Assembly (NCBI GenBank): GCA_001695595.3
Contig: MBPM02000002.1
Span: 1,401,608-1,465,607 of the forward strand
DNA length: 64,000 nt
Direction of reading: 5' to 3'
From: Plasmopara viticola
Taxonomy: Eukaryota > Oomycota > Peronosporomycetes > Peronosporales > Peronosporaceae
Below are positions 49,852 to 61,841 of the stretch, piece after piece. The position numbers and the translations under genes were made by a program. Under the pieces are notes generated by a model. That model had not been told where the DNA came from. It worked only from the letters and a program-made list of their open reading frames with translations, and ran no database searches. Numbering within the stretch: the first letter of the stretch is position 1; every line of letters starts with the position of its first letter.

Positions 49852-51729
49852 ATGGCCAAGAAGGTGAAAACTCCTGTTGTCGTGCAACCTGCGTCTAGCA
49901 GTGACAGCTCGTCATCAGAATCGAGTAGCGACGAGGCGCCACATGAAAAGGTTGTAGTAGCGAAGAAGGGTGCTAAGGCCGCTCCTAAGAAGCCTGTGGA
50001 CTCAGACAGCTCCGACAGCTCGGACTCGAGCTCTGACGAAGAATTGGTATCGAAAAAGGTAGTTGCGGCTCCATCGACTGCCAAGAAGGAGTCGTCGAGC
50101 TCAGACTCTTCAGATTCTTCCTCGGACGAGATGGAGGTTTCCAAGAATGGAAAAGTTGTGAAGGAAGAAAGCTCCGGCACGAGCTCGGATTCTTCATCCG
50201 ACAAAGATGAAGCTCCGAAGAAGAAAGCTGCACCCGCTAAGAAGATGCCTGCAAGGGAGGAGAGCTCGGACTCTTCGTCAGACGAGGAGGAAGCCCCTAA
50301 GAAGAAGGCCACACCTGCAAAGAAGGCCACACCTGCAAAGAAGGCCACCCCTGCAAAGAAGGCCACACCTGCGAAGAAGGCCACACCTACGAAGAAGGAT
50401 ACGGCTACGAAAAAGGTGGTTGCCACAAAGCAGAACTCGGACACAAGCTCGGAATCGTCTTCTTCTGAGGAGGAGGCCCCTGTAAAGAAGACTAAAGTCA
50501 ATAAAAAGGTCGTAGCAGCCAAGAAAGAGAGCTCCGACTCAAGCTCGGAATCTTCTTCAGATGAGGAGGCACCGGAAAAACCGGATACAGTCAAGGCAGT
50601 AGCTACTAAGAAAGAGGACAGCGACAGCTCGTCGTCCGACTCTTCAGATGATGAGGATTCAAAGAGCCAGGTCGTGGCTACTACAAAAGGTGACAGCGAC
50701 AGCTCGTCGTCCGACTCTTCCGATGATGAGGACGCGAAAAAACCGGCTGTTAAGAAGACTGCTCCAAAGAAGGAAGCTTCTTCGTCTTCGTCGGATGCAT
50801 CCGACTCATCTTCCGACGAGGAAACTCCGATTGTCTCAAAGAAGCGCAAAAACTCGGATGTTGGCGACAAGTCCAACAAGGTGCTCAAAGAGGAGAATGG
50901 CCATGCCGCTGGTGTGGTGAATCCACAAAAGGCACTAGAGATCTTTATCGCTGGTCTACCGTGGGCCGCGACGGAGGAGGAGCTCCAAGAATACTTTGCT
51001 GGTTGTGGTGAAGTGACTGCCGCCCGTATCGTCATGCAAAATGGTCGCTCTTCTGGTACTGCTTTTGTAACCTTTGCCACTGCTGAAGCTGTGGAAGCCG
51101 CTCTTGCCATGGACGGTCAGGATTTTAATGGTCGCTGGTTAAAGATCCGCACGGCTGAGAAGAAGAATATGTTTGATGAAAAGCCGGAAGGTTGCACAAG
51201 TGTGTTTATTGGCAACCTCTCTTGGGATCTGGACGAGAACACAATACGTGAGTTTTTCGGCGAGTGTGGTGAGATCCTGAGCTGTCGTTTGGCTACAGAC
51301 CGCGAGACGGGCGAGTTTCGTGGATTTGGACACGTTGATTTTGCCGAAACCGAAGCGGTGGACGAAGCTGTCAAACTCGCCGGTTCGTACGTGAATGGCC
51401 GTGCCATTCGTGTAAACTATGCCAAGTCCCGCGATAACAATGGTGGCGGCGGACGTGGAGGGTTTGGCGGACGTGGCAGTTTTGGCGGACGTGGCGGTTT
51501 TGGCGGCCGTGGAGGACGTGGTGGGTTCGATGGCGGTCGTGGAGGACGTGGGGGGTTTGATGGTGGCCGTGGCGGAGGTCGGGGCTTTGGTGGCCGTGGT
51601 CGTGGAGGTGGCCGTGGACGAGGTGGTGGCCGCGGATTTGGTGGACGTGGAGGACGCGGTGACGGTCCGCCAAAACGTCAGCCGTCGTCCATTCAAAACT
51701 TCCAGGGTAATAAGAAGACTTTCGACTAA
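49852..51729 (+). CDS. NCL: Nucleolin-like nucleolar RNA-binding protein
   Basis: A single exon of 625 residues, from the ATG at 49852 (MAKKVKTPVVVQ) rather than further upstream. The N-terminal half is made of acidic Ser/Asp/Glu blocks (SSSDSSSSESSSDE and similar) separated by Lys-rich stretches, with five or six tandem KATPAK hexapeptides encoded by an 18-bp repeat. Two RRMs follow: the first at about residues 363-440 (IFIAGLPWAATEEELQEYF, with RNP1 SGTAFVTF), the second at about 451-527 (VFIGNLSWDLDENTI, with RNP1 FRGFGHVDF). The C terminus is an RGG/GAR domain (GGRGGFGGRGGRGG and onward). This is the classic nucleolin/Nsr1 plan, involved in rRNA transcription and pre-rRNA processing; the acidic Ser blocks are typical casein kinase 2 targets. 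The plan is complete. Confidence 0.95.
   Translation: MAKKVKTPVVVQPASSSDSSSSESSSDEAPHEKVVVAKKGAKAAPKKPVDSDSSDSSDSSSDEELVSKKVVAAPSTAKKESSSSDSSDSSSDEMEVSKNGKVVKEESSGTSSDSSSDKDEAPKKKAAPAKKMPAREESSDSSSDEEEAPKKKATPAKKATPAKKATPAKKATPAKKATPTKKDTATKKVVATKQNSDTSSESSSSEEEAPVKKTKVNKKVVAAKKESSDSSSESSSDEEAPEKPDTVKAVATKKEDSDSSSSDSSDDEDSKSQVVATTKGDSDSSSSDSSDDEDAKKPAVKKTAPKKEASSSSSDASDSSSDEETPIVSKKRKNSDVGDKSNKVLKEENGHAAGVVNPQKALEIFIAGLPWAATEEELQEYFAGCGEVTAARIVMQNGRSSGTAFVTFATAEAVEAALAMDGQDFNGRWLKIRTAEKKNMFDEKPEGCTSVFIGNLSWDLDENTIREFFGECGEILSCRLATDRETGEFRGFGHVDFAETEAVDEAVKLAGSYVNGRAIRVNYAKSRDNNGGGGRGGFGGRGSFGGRGGFGGRGGRGGFDGGRGGRGGFDGGRGGGRGFGGRGRGGGRGRGGGRGFGGRGGRGDGPPKRQPSSIQNFQGNKKTFD
50301..50400 (+). repeat. 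18-bp tandem coding repeat (KATPAK) in nucleolin
   Basis: About five copies of an 18-bp unit (AAGGCCACACCTGCAAAG) follow each other with one or two substitutions each. They encode a basic Lys-Ala-Thr-Pro-Ala-Lys run like those of histone H1 tails. The low divergence suggests recent expansion or slippage. Confidence 0.85.
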
Positions 51730-51914
51730 ATTAATGGAAACACTTTCTATACGATCACAGGAAGTCGCTTCTTCTTATAAGTGCCGGACTATGGTCGTCG
51801 ACTACATTCAGCAGAAGCTTTCTGCCGTGACTTGGCCAGTTTTTGCTTTGCGTTAGACTTCTGTTTACATAGATTGAACCACATTTGACATAGATATTTG
51901 AATCATTCTTGGCG

Positions 51915-54374
51915 TTAAAAGGTCCCTGCTGTACCCTCATGACCAGAACGCTGACATTTTTTCGCACGAGGACTCCCTCTACGCCTCGAGTGCTTGGACG
52001 TGTGGTGCCTATGCGACTTTCGTTCCTTGCGTTCCTTTTTGTCCTTTTTCCTCCTTTTGACCTTTTCGTCTCGTGAGATGCGGTGTGTGTGGCGTCTCTT
52101 GTGTTTCTTTCTTTCCTCTTTTGCCCGTCGCCTGGCTTCCCGATCGAAACTGTCGTCAGCTCTTGCCAATCCAAGCGACTCCCCATCTTTCTTGGTCCCA
52201 GCAATAATTACGGATGAAGTAGCAGTATCATCGTCTCCCGATGAATTTGATTCTTGCGAGTCTATTCGACATCGATCTCGTTCACCATTCACAGCAATTC
52301 GTGCCGGCGATGGTGTTGGCGAAGCCAGCTGAGATAAATGGCTATGCTGGGATCTTGCTTCAGTTATTAAATTATTGCCCTGCTCAATGCTGTCTCCATC
52401 GTCGCTCTCGTCTTCGCTCTCGTCTTCACTCAACGACTCGTCCGATGGCTCAAAGATGGATTTAAGCAAATCTGACGGTGCCTTGTCAACTAGAGCCAAT
52501 GGAGGTAGGTCTCCTTCACCTGCTAATTTGGCTGTGCTAGCTTCAGTGAGCTTCAAAACGTCCCGAGTCTCGTCGTTTGACTTTTGGTGAGCAGCGCGAT
52601 CGGCAGCATATTCCATCAAATGAGGAACGAGCTCTTTGTCAAACAAATCTTGCTTCTTTTCGTGACTGTCGCTTCTTCCATTCGATCCTGTCGGCCCCAC
52701 ACATTTAACGTGAAAACGCTTGCAAAGAAGTGACTTGGGAATCCACAGACTTTGAGACCGATGTGATGCCTTGGCGTGAGGCTCCGTCCTGGCAACAAAA
52801 TCAATCTTTTTCCCCTCTGCTGTCGATGTTGACGTTGACGACACAAATCTCTTTGCAATGGACGCAGAAATTGTAGCACGAAATTGCTCACCATCCCTGC
52901 TATTTACGAACGGCTGTTGTATTTTACGCGCTGCTGGCACTTCGATGGAAGTGGCACGCTTTGCGTTCGGTAAAAGCAAACTTTGTTTTGCTTGTGCTGC
53001 AGCATCAAAAAGTTTGGTTTTCTGCTCTTTACCAAGCAAATCAAAGACGCTTCCAGTCAATTCCTTCGTTTCCCCACAAGCAGTTGCAGACTTATAAGCG
53101 TCGACTTTTTCATCTTCCATATTGGTAGCGTCTCCGAGTAACTTGCCGCGCTGCTTCGCTGTCACGACCATTCTATGGCTCGCATTGTCGGTGGAGAGCT
53201 GATACTTGCGATACAAAGCCTCACATTGGTCACTTGTATCGTCAAAACGGTGATACGCCTTGAAATCAGAAGGTACAGTAAGGTGCAGGTTCACTCTTTT
53301 TGGCGGTTTCTCCCTAGCTGCTGCCAGCTCGAAGCCAGGAAGAACAGAGCGTCCGTCTGAACACAACGCTCGACTGCGTCTCAATGGTTCATGACGAGAA
53401 GATTCCAATCGTTTGGCATCGTGCTTTACTCCTAATGGAGCGATTACTCGATCGAACTCGGCCATTGAAACTGTCCCATAGACATCGATATCGTCGTTTT
53501 CTTCAAGGGCACTTAATCCATAGCCATTGGTCGCACTATTATTGCCGTCTGTCGTCTTCAACGCGTCCACAAACGACACCACGTGACGATGAGCTTCTTG
53601 CTGTTTCTGAATCTTGTTTTCCTGCTGCTGTTTGTAGATTGAAAATTCAGGAGCATCTCGATATGGATCAAACCCTGCACCGTATTGATCCAACTTTGGC
53701 TTCGGAAAAGACGCTTGCACATCAAACACTTTTCGTGGCGGGACGTACACTTCCTCTTCATCTTGTGACTCGGTTTTTGGCTCGTTGTCACCCTGCAACA
53801 ACCTTTTTGACGACTCTTTATCCTCAGCATCAAACTTGCGTCGTCGAACTCGTTGTCCAATGCCATGTCCTTCTTTCCAGCCCATTTGCTTCAGCAATTT
53901 TACTCCAATGGAGTTGTTAACAGGCAAGACCCAGTCATTAGGCAGTGAGAACTCGGGAATGGCACTAGCACCGGATTGCAGTGGTTGCTGCACGTGTAGT
54001 CGTCGCTTTGCGTCCATTTGAAGCGTATCGTAGCGCTCAGTAGTTTCAAGTCGTTTGCCTAGCAATGGATCATCCTCCTCATCCATAAAGTCCTCGGGTC
54101 GCTGCTCTACCCGTGACGAGCGATTGGTTCGCGATGAAGAGAAAGTGCTGGGAGTCCATCCTTCCTCGCTGCCAACGGAATTATAATGACCAGCCGAAAA
54201 GCCACCAGTGAAGGCTCCGTGAAAGCGTCGACGGCCTTGTGCGTCTGTCACCTACCAGGAAAATCAAAGACAATTACCTGAGTAATGATGAGAAAATACC
54301 AAGGCTACTGTCTTGGGTTGTAGCCAAGAGAGAAGAGGACGCACCTCCTGATAGCGCCCCCCACCGCGCTTCAT
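51915..54374 (-). CDS. GPATCH1: G-patch domain-containing protein 1 (GPATCH1/TGH family)
   Basis: A 30-bp first exon (54374-54345, MKRGGGRYQE) is spliced over a 93-bp intron to 54251-51915, giving 788 residues; the open frame at 54251 starts with a GTG that is simply a Val codon. The N terminus has the family signature: GRRRFHGAFTGGFSAGHYNSVGSEEGWTPSTF, then RPEDFMDEEDDPLLGK. The G-patch lies at about residues 130-155 (VGVKLL-type KQMGWKEGHGIGQRV). A TPSD/PPLALVDKAPSDLLKSIF motif is present, and the C terminus is Ser/Asp-rich, then Lys/Arg/His-rich. Human GPATCH1 and Arabidopsis TOUGH associate with spliceosomes; G-patches activate DEAH helicases. It probably works in pre-mRNA splicing in the nucleus. 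It lies head-to-tail with the PX-RING gene, about 180 bp apart. Confidence 0.93.
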
Positions 54375-54553
54375 TGATACTGGTGAGGTTTTAGTTCATA
54401 AACCGTTGAATTAGGTATCAAACTAGCTCAAAAGGGAGTGAAGCCATCGAAGTGGTGCCGTCAATTAAAGCATTGTGGAATGGATACATTAAAGCGAGCG
54501 ACAGATTGCTATGCACTAAAAGATGCAAACTACAGTCTATGACAAAAAAAGAG

Positions 54554-55453
54554 TCATTGCGAGTACGCAACACAGAGCGGACAAGTCAAATCCTCGTTAA
54601 GTTTCGCAAGTATGCACTCGTCGTGGAAGCAATGGCCGCAATCCAGTGTTGTCAGACCCGCCGTGACGTGATTGTGAACGTCTTTGCCGACGCCAGGCGC
54701 ACTTCGTTTGCTAATTGAAGCCACGGGTAAGACTGCGACCGAGTTGTCACCAACTAGTGCCTTGAGACAGATTGAACAATCTTCCGGACCTTGTGTCGGG
54801 TCCTTGCCACTAAAACTGCTATCTCGTCCGCTCAACATCGACGACCGTTCGCTCAATCGCACAAAGTCCGAGCGATTAAAGACCATGCCCTCAAAAAGGA
54901 AGTCATATATCAATTGTGGCAGCTTCGTGGACGACACTGAGCACTCGAGATTGCGATTTTGCTTGGCCATCCGCAACAGGGTTGAAAAGTAGGCCTGTAA
55001 GTGCGTCAGACGTGCAGAAATCACGCTTGGGCTTCGTGAGCGGAAAATGCGGCGGCGTGGGAAATGGTGCGCTGCGTACATGTAGAGCCACGGACAGTTT
55101 GATGGACAGAAATGACCGTAATTAAGCACGCTGGCAATAGCTTCTTTGAGTTCGTACAATTCTTTAAAAGTCCTCATCATCTCCCACGTCTGATTCAGCG
55201 CCGTGTTGCTCACGAGCATGATGTAGCGCGGACTCGCGAGCTTGTTCTGACCAGGCACCATGGCCTTAACAAACTCGACGTGTACATTGTCGAGCAAGGT
55301 TTGCTCCATACTCGGCGTCAAGGACGGGTGAGGTGTCGATCGTTCTAATCGCCGCTTCAAAAGCGAGAAGGAGTGACTCCCTTCTCGTGCCTTGTGGCGT
55401 CGCAGCGGATTGGGCGGCGCGACCGGCAGTGATATAGACTTGCGGAAAGCCAT
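54554..55453 (-). CDS. PX-domain and RING-H2 protein
   Basis: A single exon. I start at the ATG at 55453 (MAFRKSISLPV), giving 299 residues; an in-frame ATG at 55534 adds 27 less convincing residues. Residues about 55-185 read as a PX domain: YIMLVSNTALNQTWEMMRTFKELYELKEAI, then a Pro-rich loop, and PRRRIFRS...RLTHLQAYFSTLL with the basic residues that usually hold PI3P. A RING-H2-like finger closes the protein: C226, C229, C272, H274, H277, C280, C291, C294, with an unusually long loop of about 42 residues between ligands 2 and 3. It suggests an E3 ubiquitin ligase brought to endosomal membranes. The combination is inferred from motifs, and PI3P binding is not shown. Confidence 0.72.
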   Translation of the reverse strand: MAFRKSISLPVAPPNPLRRHKAREGSHSFSLLKRRLERSTPHPSLTPSMEQTLLDNVHVEFVKAMVPGQNKLASPRYIMLVSNTALNQTWEMMRTFKELYELKEAIASVLNYGHFCPSNCPWLYMYAAHHFPRRRIFRSRSPSVISARLTHLQAYFSTLLRMAKQNRNLECSVSSTKLPQLIYDFLFEGMVFNRSDFVRLSERSSMLSGRDSSFSGKDPTQGPEDCSICLKALVGDNSVAVLPVASISKRSAPGVGKDVHNHVTAGLTTLDCGHCFHDECILAKLNEDLTCPLCVAYSQ

Positions 55454-55534
55454 CGAAAAGCGACAAAGCCAAGGAGTGCAGCGCTGTGTTTGCCTGCTGT
55501 GTTGACAACCAAGCGGTGGGCTTTCAAAAGACAA

Positions 55535-58500
55535 TAAGCGAGTGTGAGCACAGCAAGTAGAGAGTGGCCGTTCCCATTCAAACAGCTGTTCGAAGTAAGG
55601 TACAAGGTATTTATGCAGAAATGCAAGAGCTTATACATTGCATATGGCTAAAGTATAAAAGGTTAAAGGACACGAGTGACTCACGACATGGACGCAATGC
55701 AGCTGACAATGTCGAGCTGGTGGGATGCAGACGTAGAACGAGTAAAGCTTGGCAGTCCTTTACATCGCTGCGACCACGCTGTGGCAACGTGACAATCTTT
55801 TGGTGCCAAATTATCGACTTGTCTTGCTAAGAGTCGTTTGGCAAAACTATTTCAGCTTCGAAAGGTATATGTAATACCCGAATCACACTTAAAAGATGCA
55901 TTACGCAGTGTTTCACAACGCAGTGTGTGCGCAGCAAGGCCTTTTCACTTTCGTTCAATGCAGTCTCTATTGTTGTAATCTCGTGTTAGCATGTGTTATA
56001 ATTAAGCCTCTCCTTTTGGTGCAATTGTGCAACTAGACTGAATAATCTATTAACAGATATGACAAACGCAAAACGGCACCATTGCGCGGATGTTCTTATC
56101 AAATTACGAGCACTTTTCTGCATCTGACTTCGTTCTGAAACGTTCATTGTACAAAATGAATACCGAAGAGTAACTGATAGCTACAGCAGCGAAACTAGAA
56201 TTGACCAGTAATGTCGCATTTTTCTCAGAAATGACGAATATTACAATGTAAAAATTATAATAAAGCTGCAACAGCCAATTTAGGCTCACCGCAAACATCA
56301 ACTCCCATCGCAACTGTGCTAGAGTAAAACCTAGGATAAAGACTGCAACATTGGCATTGCCAGCGATCAAGTCTTGGTTACAGATGAAAATTAGACCGTT
56401 TTCACTTGATGCTCCCCACATCCTTGCCAGCGAAAAAACAAAAGTATGGAACTGCAAAGCGGCGTAAGCAGAATGTACGGTCCTGCACAAATTGCTGAAA
56501 GTACTGAATGAATAAACTTCAAGAAGTGTGGCAAGTATACGTAAAGCGTAATGTAATTAAGCAAGTAATCGAAATTCTTCCCAATTTTTAGTGGTATCAT
56601 ATCATCGTTAAAAAACGAAATAACGGGCCATTACATGAAGCAGCGCATAAAAAGCTGCAAAACAAGTGGCTCCTGCTATCAACAGCTCTTATAGTAAGGT
56701 TATTCGAAAGCTGCTGATTGCAGGGTTTAACGGTTTGTACATGTAAAAAAGTATAATTAAGCTTCTGAACTCTAATATACTCACGAATATGTCAAGGTGA
56801 CTATATTCATATACGGTCTAATGCCTTACACAAACATCTTAGAAACTCAGCAGCAGCGGTGACACTATTGTTTGAAATTGCTCATCAAGAGATCACAGAT
56901 ATTCACAGACTCTCTTTATAAAGTTTTCGATGAGCACATATTCGTCCTAAAGTCCCCTCAGGTATTGGTGCTAAAAAATTCACTGAATCGGGTGCAGTCT
57001 CAATGGACTTCTAAGCAATACAACATTTGCTCATTCGGTAATGCACACACATACGGTCCAAAAAATTAAAATTCGTCTTACTTAAGTCTTATGGGACACA
57101 ATGGTCCCCAGTGGGCGTGGCGTTGACAGCTATGTGCTAGCGGATTGACAAGAAGTAATTAAGATCTCCTTAGCTGAGGTAGGGAGAAGCAGCAGCAGTA
57201 AACCGCAAGCTGCATGTGAGTATAAAAATCTAATTTCAAACTAAATGAACTTTGACGCATCGCAAAATTATGCGCTCTGGCAAATGATTGCGGTCAATCA
57301 TGACAGGCTGACCGGGGCCTTAAGAGAGAGCAACAAAAAAGTCAGCTCAGGGCACACTAATAATTTGAACACATCTAGGCTTAAATCGGCCTTTGACGAC
57401 TTCGATAGCACAGAGTCATTGTCTTTTCATGCACAAGTGTGACTCAATTCTGGGTTTTCATGACTAAATTGGCAACAGCTCTGGATCGATTGAGAAGACA
57501 AGACGATAGAAATGACCTTTCAATTAAGGAATTAGGACTCCCGTACGATATGCTGCCAAAGACACTAAAGACGGTGTAACAGTTTAAGATTGATTTAAGC
57601 CACAATAGCTTGGTAATCAAGCATTATAAGCGAGTAATGTAGTTCCGCAAAACACATACGGTAACATATAGGTAGCATTGTACCACCACCTAAGGGTAAC
57701 AAACCTCCGCACGCGAAATATAGGTATGCAAGACACATTGGGTAACATAAAACCGCATGCGGGTAGCGAGTATTACCTATGGTAAGCAGGGTTCCACCAA
57801 GAGTGGGAAACACAAATTTTTTAAAAGACAAAGAGGATGCGATACGAATCCGTTCTCCGAGTGTCACGAACGATCCCATCGTTGACAAATCGAATGTAGC
57901 ACAAGAGTAGTTGACACTTCAATTAGTCATCGTGTTATCACTTATGCAATTGGAGACACTGCCGTTAGTGTCAGAGCTACTGATCTTAAATAACTCGAGC
58001 TTCTAATTTCCTGACTATACTAAGAACCATACATTTCGCAGGGGTGATACTTTCAAGCATGGAAATCCCTCACCTTTTCTCTTCAGATGCAGTTTTTGAA
58101 AGCCCTATGGTAAGCTTCCTTTTTTCTTAGGCACAAAAGTCTTAGAAGTTTCGACAATTCGGAGTCTCTTAAACACAAAATTCTTAAGTGCGGTGTCGAG
58201 AGATGAAGCTGTAAGAATCGAAACTGACTTTGGGCCAGGCACAAATTATCGTGTCATTAATGCAATGAGAGTGGGGTAAGCTTATTGAAGCATATCTTGC
58301 CAAAAATTGATGATGGGCATAATATGAACGATATACTAATCGCACTTGTCATTAGAAGTCGAAGTAACTAGCTCATTCTCTGAACACTAAAAAGGTACCT
58401 ACACAAACGCTTACCTCATGTTGCACAACAACATGTTTGAGTGTACATTGTTTAAGGCACTGAATTCGGAAGATGGTTTCTATCGGATTCGTATAGGGGA

Positions 58501-60307
58501 TCAAGACATGCCCCTCACCAGCCGTTATTGATAGTTTCATACTTTAAATGAAGTAAGTGATGCTGTTGGGACTGTAAAGCACTTCAACTATGTTTAATGA
58601 CACAATTGCATTGGCCAGTGCGGTCTCAGTACTTGCATACTTTGGCAGCATTTTCATCCATAGTCGGCTTAAAAGGACCAACCGGCTCTGGAGAGCATGG
58701 CCATCATTGGCAAACGTGACTTTGTGAAGAACGCAAGTAAAGATATCAGCTGCTTTGTAGGTGGCCATACAGTTCAACCAGACTCCGAGTGTATAAAAGC
58801 CGTCTTGGTTTGACTAACACTATACTCCCAAAAGCATTTGAGGGCCAAGCTAATGATTTGCAGATGTATAAGGCTCTTTATGCGGTCTCGCAAAGCTTAT
58901 GTTCGATTCCTATAAAAAATAACTTTAGTTTTCACCATGGGAGCTACATCCAAGATGTGTTTGGTAGCAGCAAAAAAGGGCCTTCAGAGCACTCTTGCTT
59001 TAGCTTTCATTATTGAGGCATAGCCGTTCAGCGTCGATTTCGAAATAATTAAAATTAGACACAAGCGGGTCATCTCATTTTAGTCCAGACACCTAACGAT
59101 ATAATTCCGTTTAGAACAAGAATTTACTATTCATTAGCAAAAGTGTCGATTACATAATCTAGGCTATCGATTCTTTGTGGTCAACTCAGGCCATGCATCC
59201 CCAGAAACAGCGCTTAATACGTCTCGAGACAAAAAAAATATTGTCAAGTTTCAAAAAATACAGAGTGTGCTTTAAATGCTAACAATGCATGCGAAATGGG
59301 ATTACCGAAGCCCTTTAAATTATGAGGTGACCCACAGGAAACCTCTATTGACGGAAGAACGCGTAAGGCATTTAACAACTGTGCCAATCGGGACCTCTAT
59401 TCTATATTCTTATTGCAATAACGATGCCTAAGTCGAGCAATTAGTATATATTTAATGCGCTTGCACTTAAATCGCTACGAGCATGCATCCATTTCGAGGT
59501 GAGTTCGGCAAAACCGTTTAATTTAAAAACAAAGACCTGAAGCACGATATAGTTTTGATAGTTTGGACTGACAATAAGCGTTTGACTTGGTCTTCACAAC
59601 ATATTCGCTACATCACATGTACAAGTGCAAAGCCAAGATTTGGGACAATAGAAGGCAAAAGGGTCAAGCCGCGGATTATACGCTTGAAGCTTAACAGCCC
59701 TGCCAGTATGGATGACTGTAGGAAAATCTCATGTCTTGACTTTGTGGATGTCAATGGCAACAAGAGTATAGTGATGTTTGCGTGCTGCCTGAGCAAGATA
59801 GGGCACTTGGCAAAATAAAATTGCTTCAGTCAGGAGAAGTAGAGAATGAAAGCAAGACTACGATTTTGAAGTGTCATTGTTGTTCGGACACATATAAGAT
59901 TTCTGAGGCTGAGCGCCAAAATTTGGAAAGTGCTGGTTCAGCCAATTATCACCTCCTTTATCAGCCGATAAGATACTTATACGGCAAAGCTCAATTCTGT
60001 GCTAGAGGATACACTGCGCAGTATGTGCGCTTAGAAGTCAAATTTGCTCTTTTTGTGGATAGGGTGTACTAAACAATGCACATGACATATTTACGCTCTT
60101 TACATTCCTCTATTAAAGTGGATTGACACGCTTTACTATTCTTGCAAGCACGTATGCTTCTAAGATGAATGGAAAAATGGCTCCATTTTTATAATTGTCT
60201 ATTTAAAGACTACTTTCCCGTCGAAAGCAGCATTCTGCGATAACCAACAGGGCACGAAGTACGATTGCATTCGCCTATGATGAACAGAAGGATTGCATTG
60301 AAAATCT
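55535..60307. other. Intergenic, repeat-rich; no gene seen
   Basis: Nearly 5 kb without a gene I can support. A minus-strand frame of 97 codons (57.6-57.9 kb) and plus-strand frames at 57.2 and 59.5 kb read as possible pieces of decayed retroelement gag or host sequence, but no motif is diagnostic. Direct GGTAACATA-type repeats occur near 57.66-57.78 kb. Confidence 0.45.
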
Positions 60308-60457
60308 GATTATTATTACAGTTGTTACCAGGTAGTAAAAAGCTACCTTTAAAAAGGGGAACAACGTTTTTTAAACATGATTAATTATTATTACATATGT
60401 TACTAGGTAGTAGAAAGCTACCTCTGGAAAGGGGGGGAACAACGTTTTTATACATGA
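60308..60457. repeat. Two-copy tandem repeat of about 75 bp with internal hairpin
   Basis: Copy 1 (60308-60380) and copy 2 (60381-60457) share TTATTATTACA, GGTAGTA...AGCTACC and GGGGAACAACGTTTTT. Each copy contains a small inverted pair (GGTAG...CTACC). They differ at several sites and by short indels. Confidence 0.75.
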
Positions 60458-61841
60458 TTTGATCAAACCTATCACGAACCTGGAAAAGCAAGGTCCGGCG
60501 TACACCATCAAAATTACCAAGACGATGTCGATGGACCCAGCTTCAAACGTGGAGTGTCTTAAAAAAACATGATGCGCAGGACCCCGAGTCTCATGTGATC
60601 CCCAGCTATATTGTCAAATCGTTGTCTCTGCGCTAGATCTTGCTGTTTAGGCAAGTATAAACAACCATACGGCGGCTAATAATTCCCCTATCCAACACTA
60701 GGGCTAACGAACCGCCAACTTATCAAGTTGTGCGCTTAAATATGTCCTAATAAATTTAGCATTAAAATGAAAAATTGACTTCTCAAAACAGGTCGGACCC
60801 ATTGCGGTTAGACACGCGATTTTTGATCTGACTGTAAAGCCCATGGGTCACAAAGCCGCAAAAAGTTTTCACAAGATTTTGGGTCTTTTAAAGAAGCCAA
60901 GGCCAATCGACCGCAAAAGAAAACTTGTACACTCCTGTTTTTCCATTACTAAGAATGATTACTTCCGGTGCTTTGGGTATTCTTAAAGCTCTACCTCGTA
61001 ATTTGACTGGTTTATTCCAAAGTGTTGAAAAGGTTTACTCCGACTTTATTTCGCTAAGTAGCATCAGCAAAATTGCGCATTATCAATCTTGTATGACGTG
61101 CAATTGTTTTCGGAGATGAGTTAATGGGCTCATCTTTGCAGGGCTCTATATTCCATCTATGTCAGGTAAAAAAGGTTTTATGCCGTGATTGTATCAAATA
61201 TAAGAGATGAAAGGATTCCCAAGTACAACTAGCTTACACTACTTCCAGGAAAACGTTTAATTTTTACCCACTCTAATTGTATTTTCTAAGACAAACCTGG
61301 CAAATTTAGCCCCTTAACATAATTTAAGCTCTAACTAGGTTCCCTAGATATTTTTATGAGGCTTGTGTTAATGATGTAGACATTAAAATGAAAACTAAAA
61401 GTCAAATCAGATTAGCGAGAAAATCAGTTCCTATCGCCAGTGCGTAAGAATAAAACTAAAAAGGTCAGTCTTCGCGCTATAGCCTGTAATCCACGACAAG
61501 CTTATACCTTTTTGGGTGTACTAGATCGGTAAAGTTGACTTTAACACCGACCAATCCTGTCGAAATGGAAGTGTCATGGAGAGGTTAATCTAATTGATTA
61601 GTCTTTTATGCCGTACACTTCCTATTGATAGACAGTTCGGCTTTTCCAGCATATGTGCTATGATTGATTATTTATAATTTTATATAGAGATATTGAAGAC
61701 TAAAAATATAGACATGGCAAAATACGTGGCGCACACCATATAAATGGTATTGAACATCCGTGTGGATCACATAAAAGATGTGCTAACTGGTCACTTGCTT
61801 ACTATACCTTCGCCGTACCTCAGAAGGAGAGTGACCAAAGC
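60458..61841. other. Intergenic; no gene seen before the RNASEK-like gene
   Basis: Only short frames are present (for example 60925-61119), with no domain. The last few hundred bases should contain the promoter of the RNASEK-like gene; no element can be named with confidence. Confidence 0.4.

Noticed and set aside
49836..51110. Long open frame (424 codons) on the minus strand opposite nucleolin
   Set aside because: It mirrors the repetitive Ser/Lys/Asp codons of nucleolin and gives Ser/Ala/Phe-rich low-complexity protein without a domain. It is a shadow of the sense gene.
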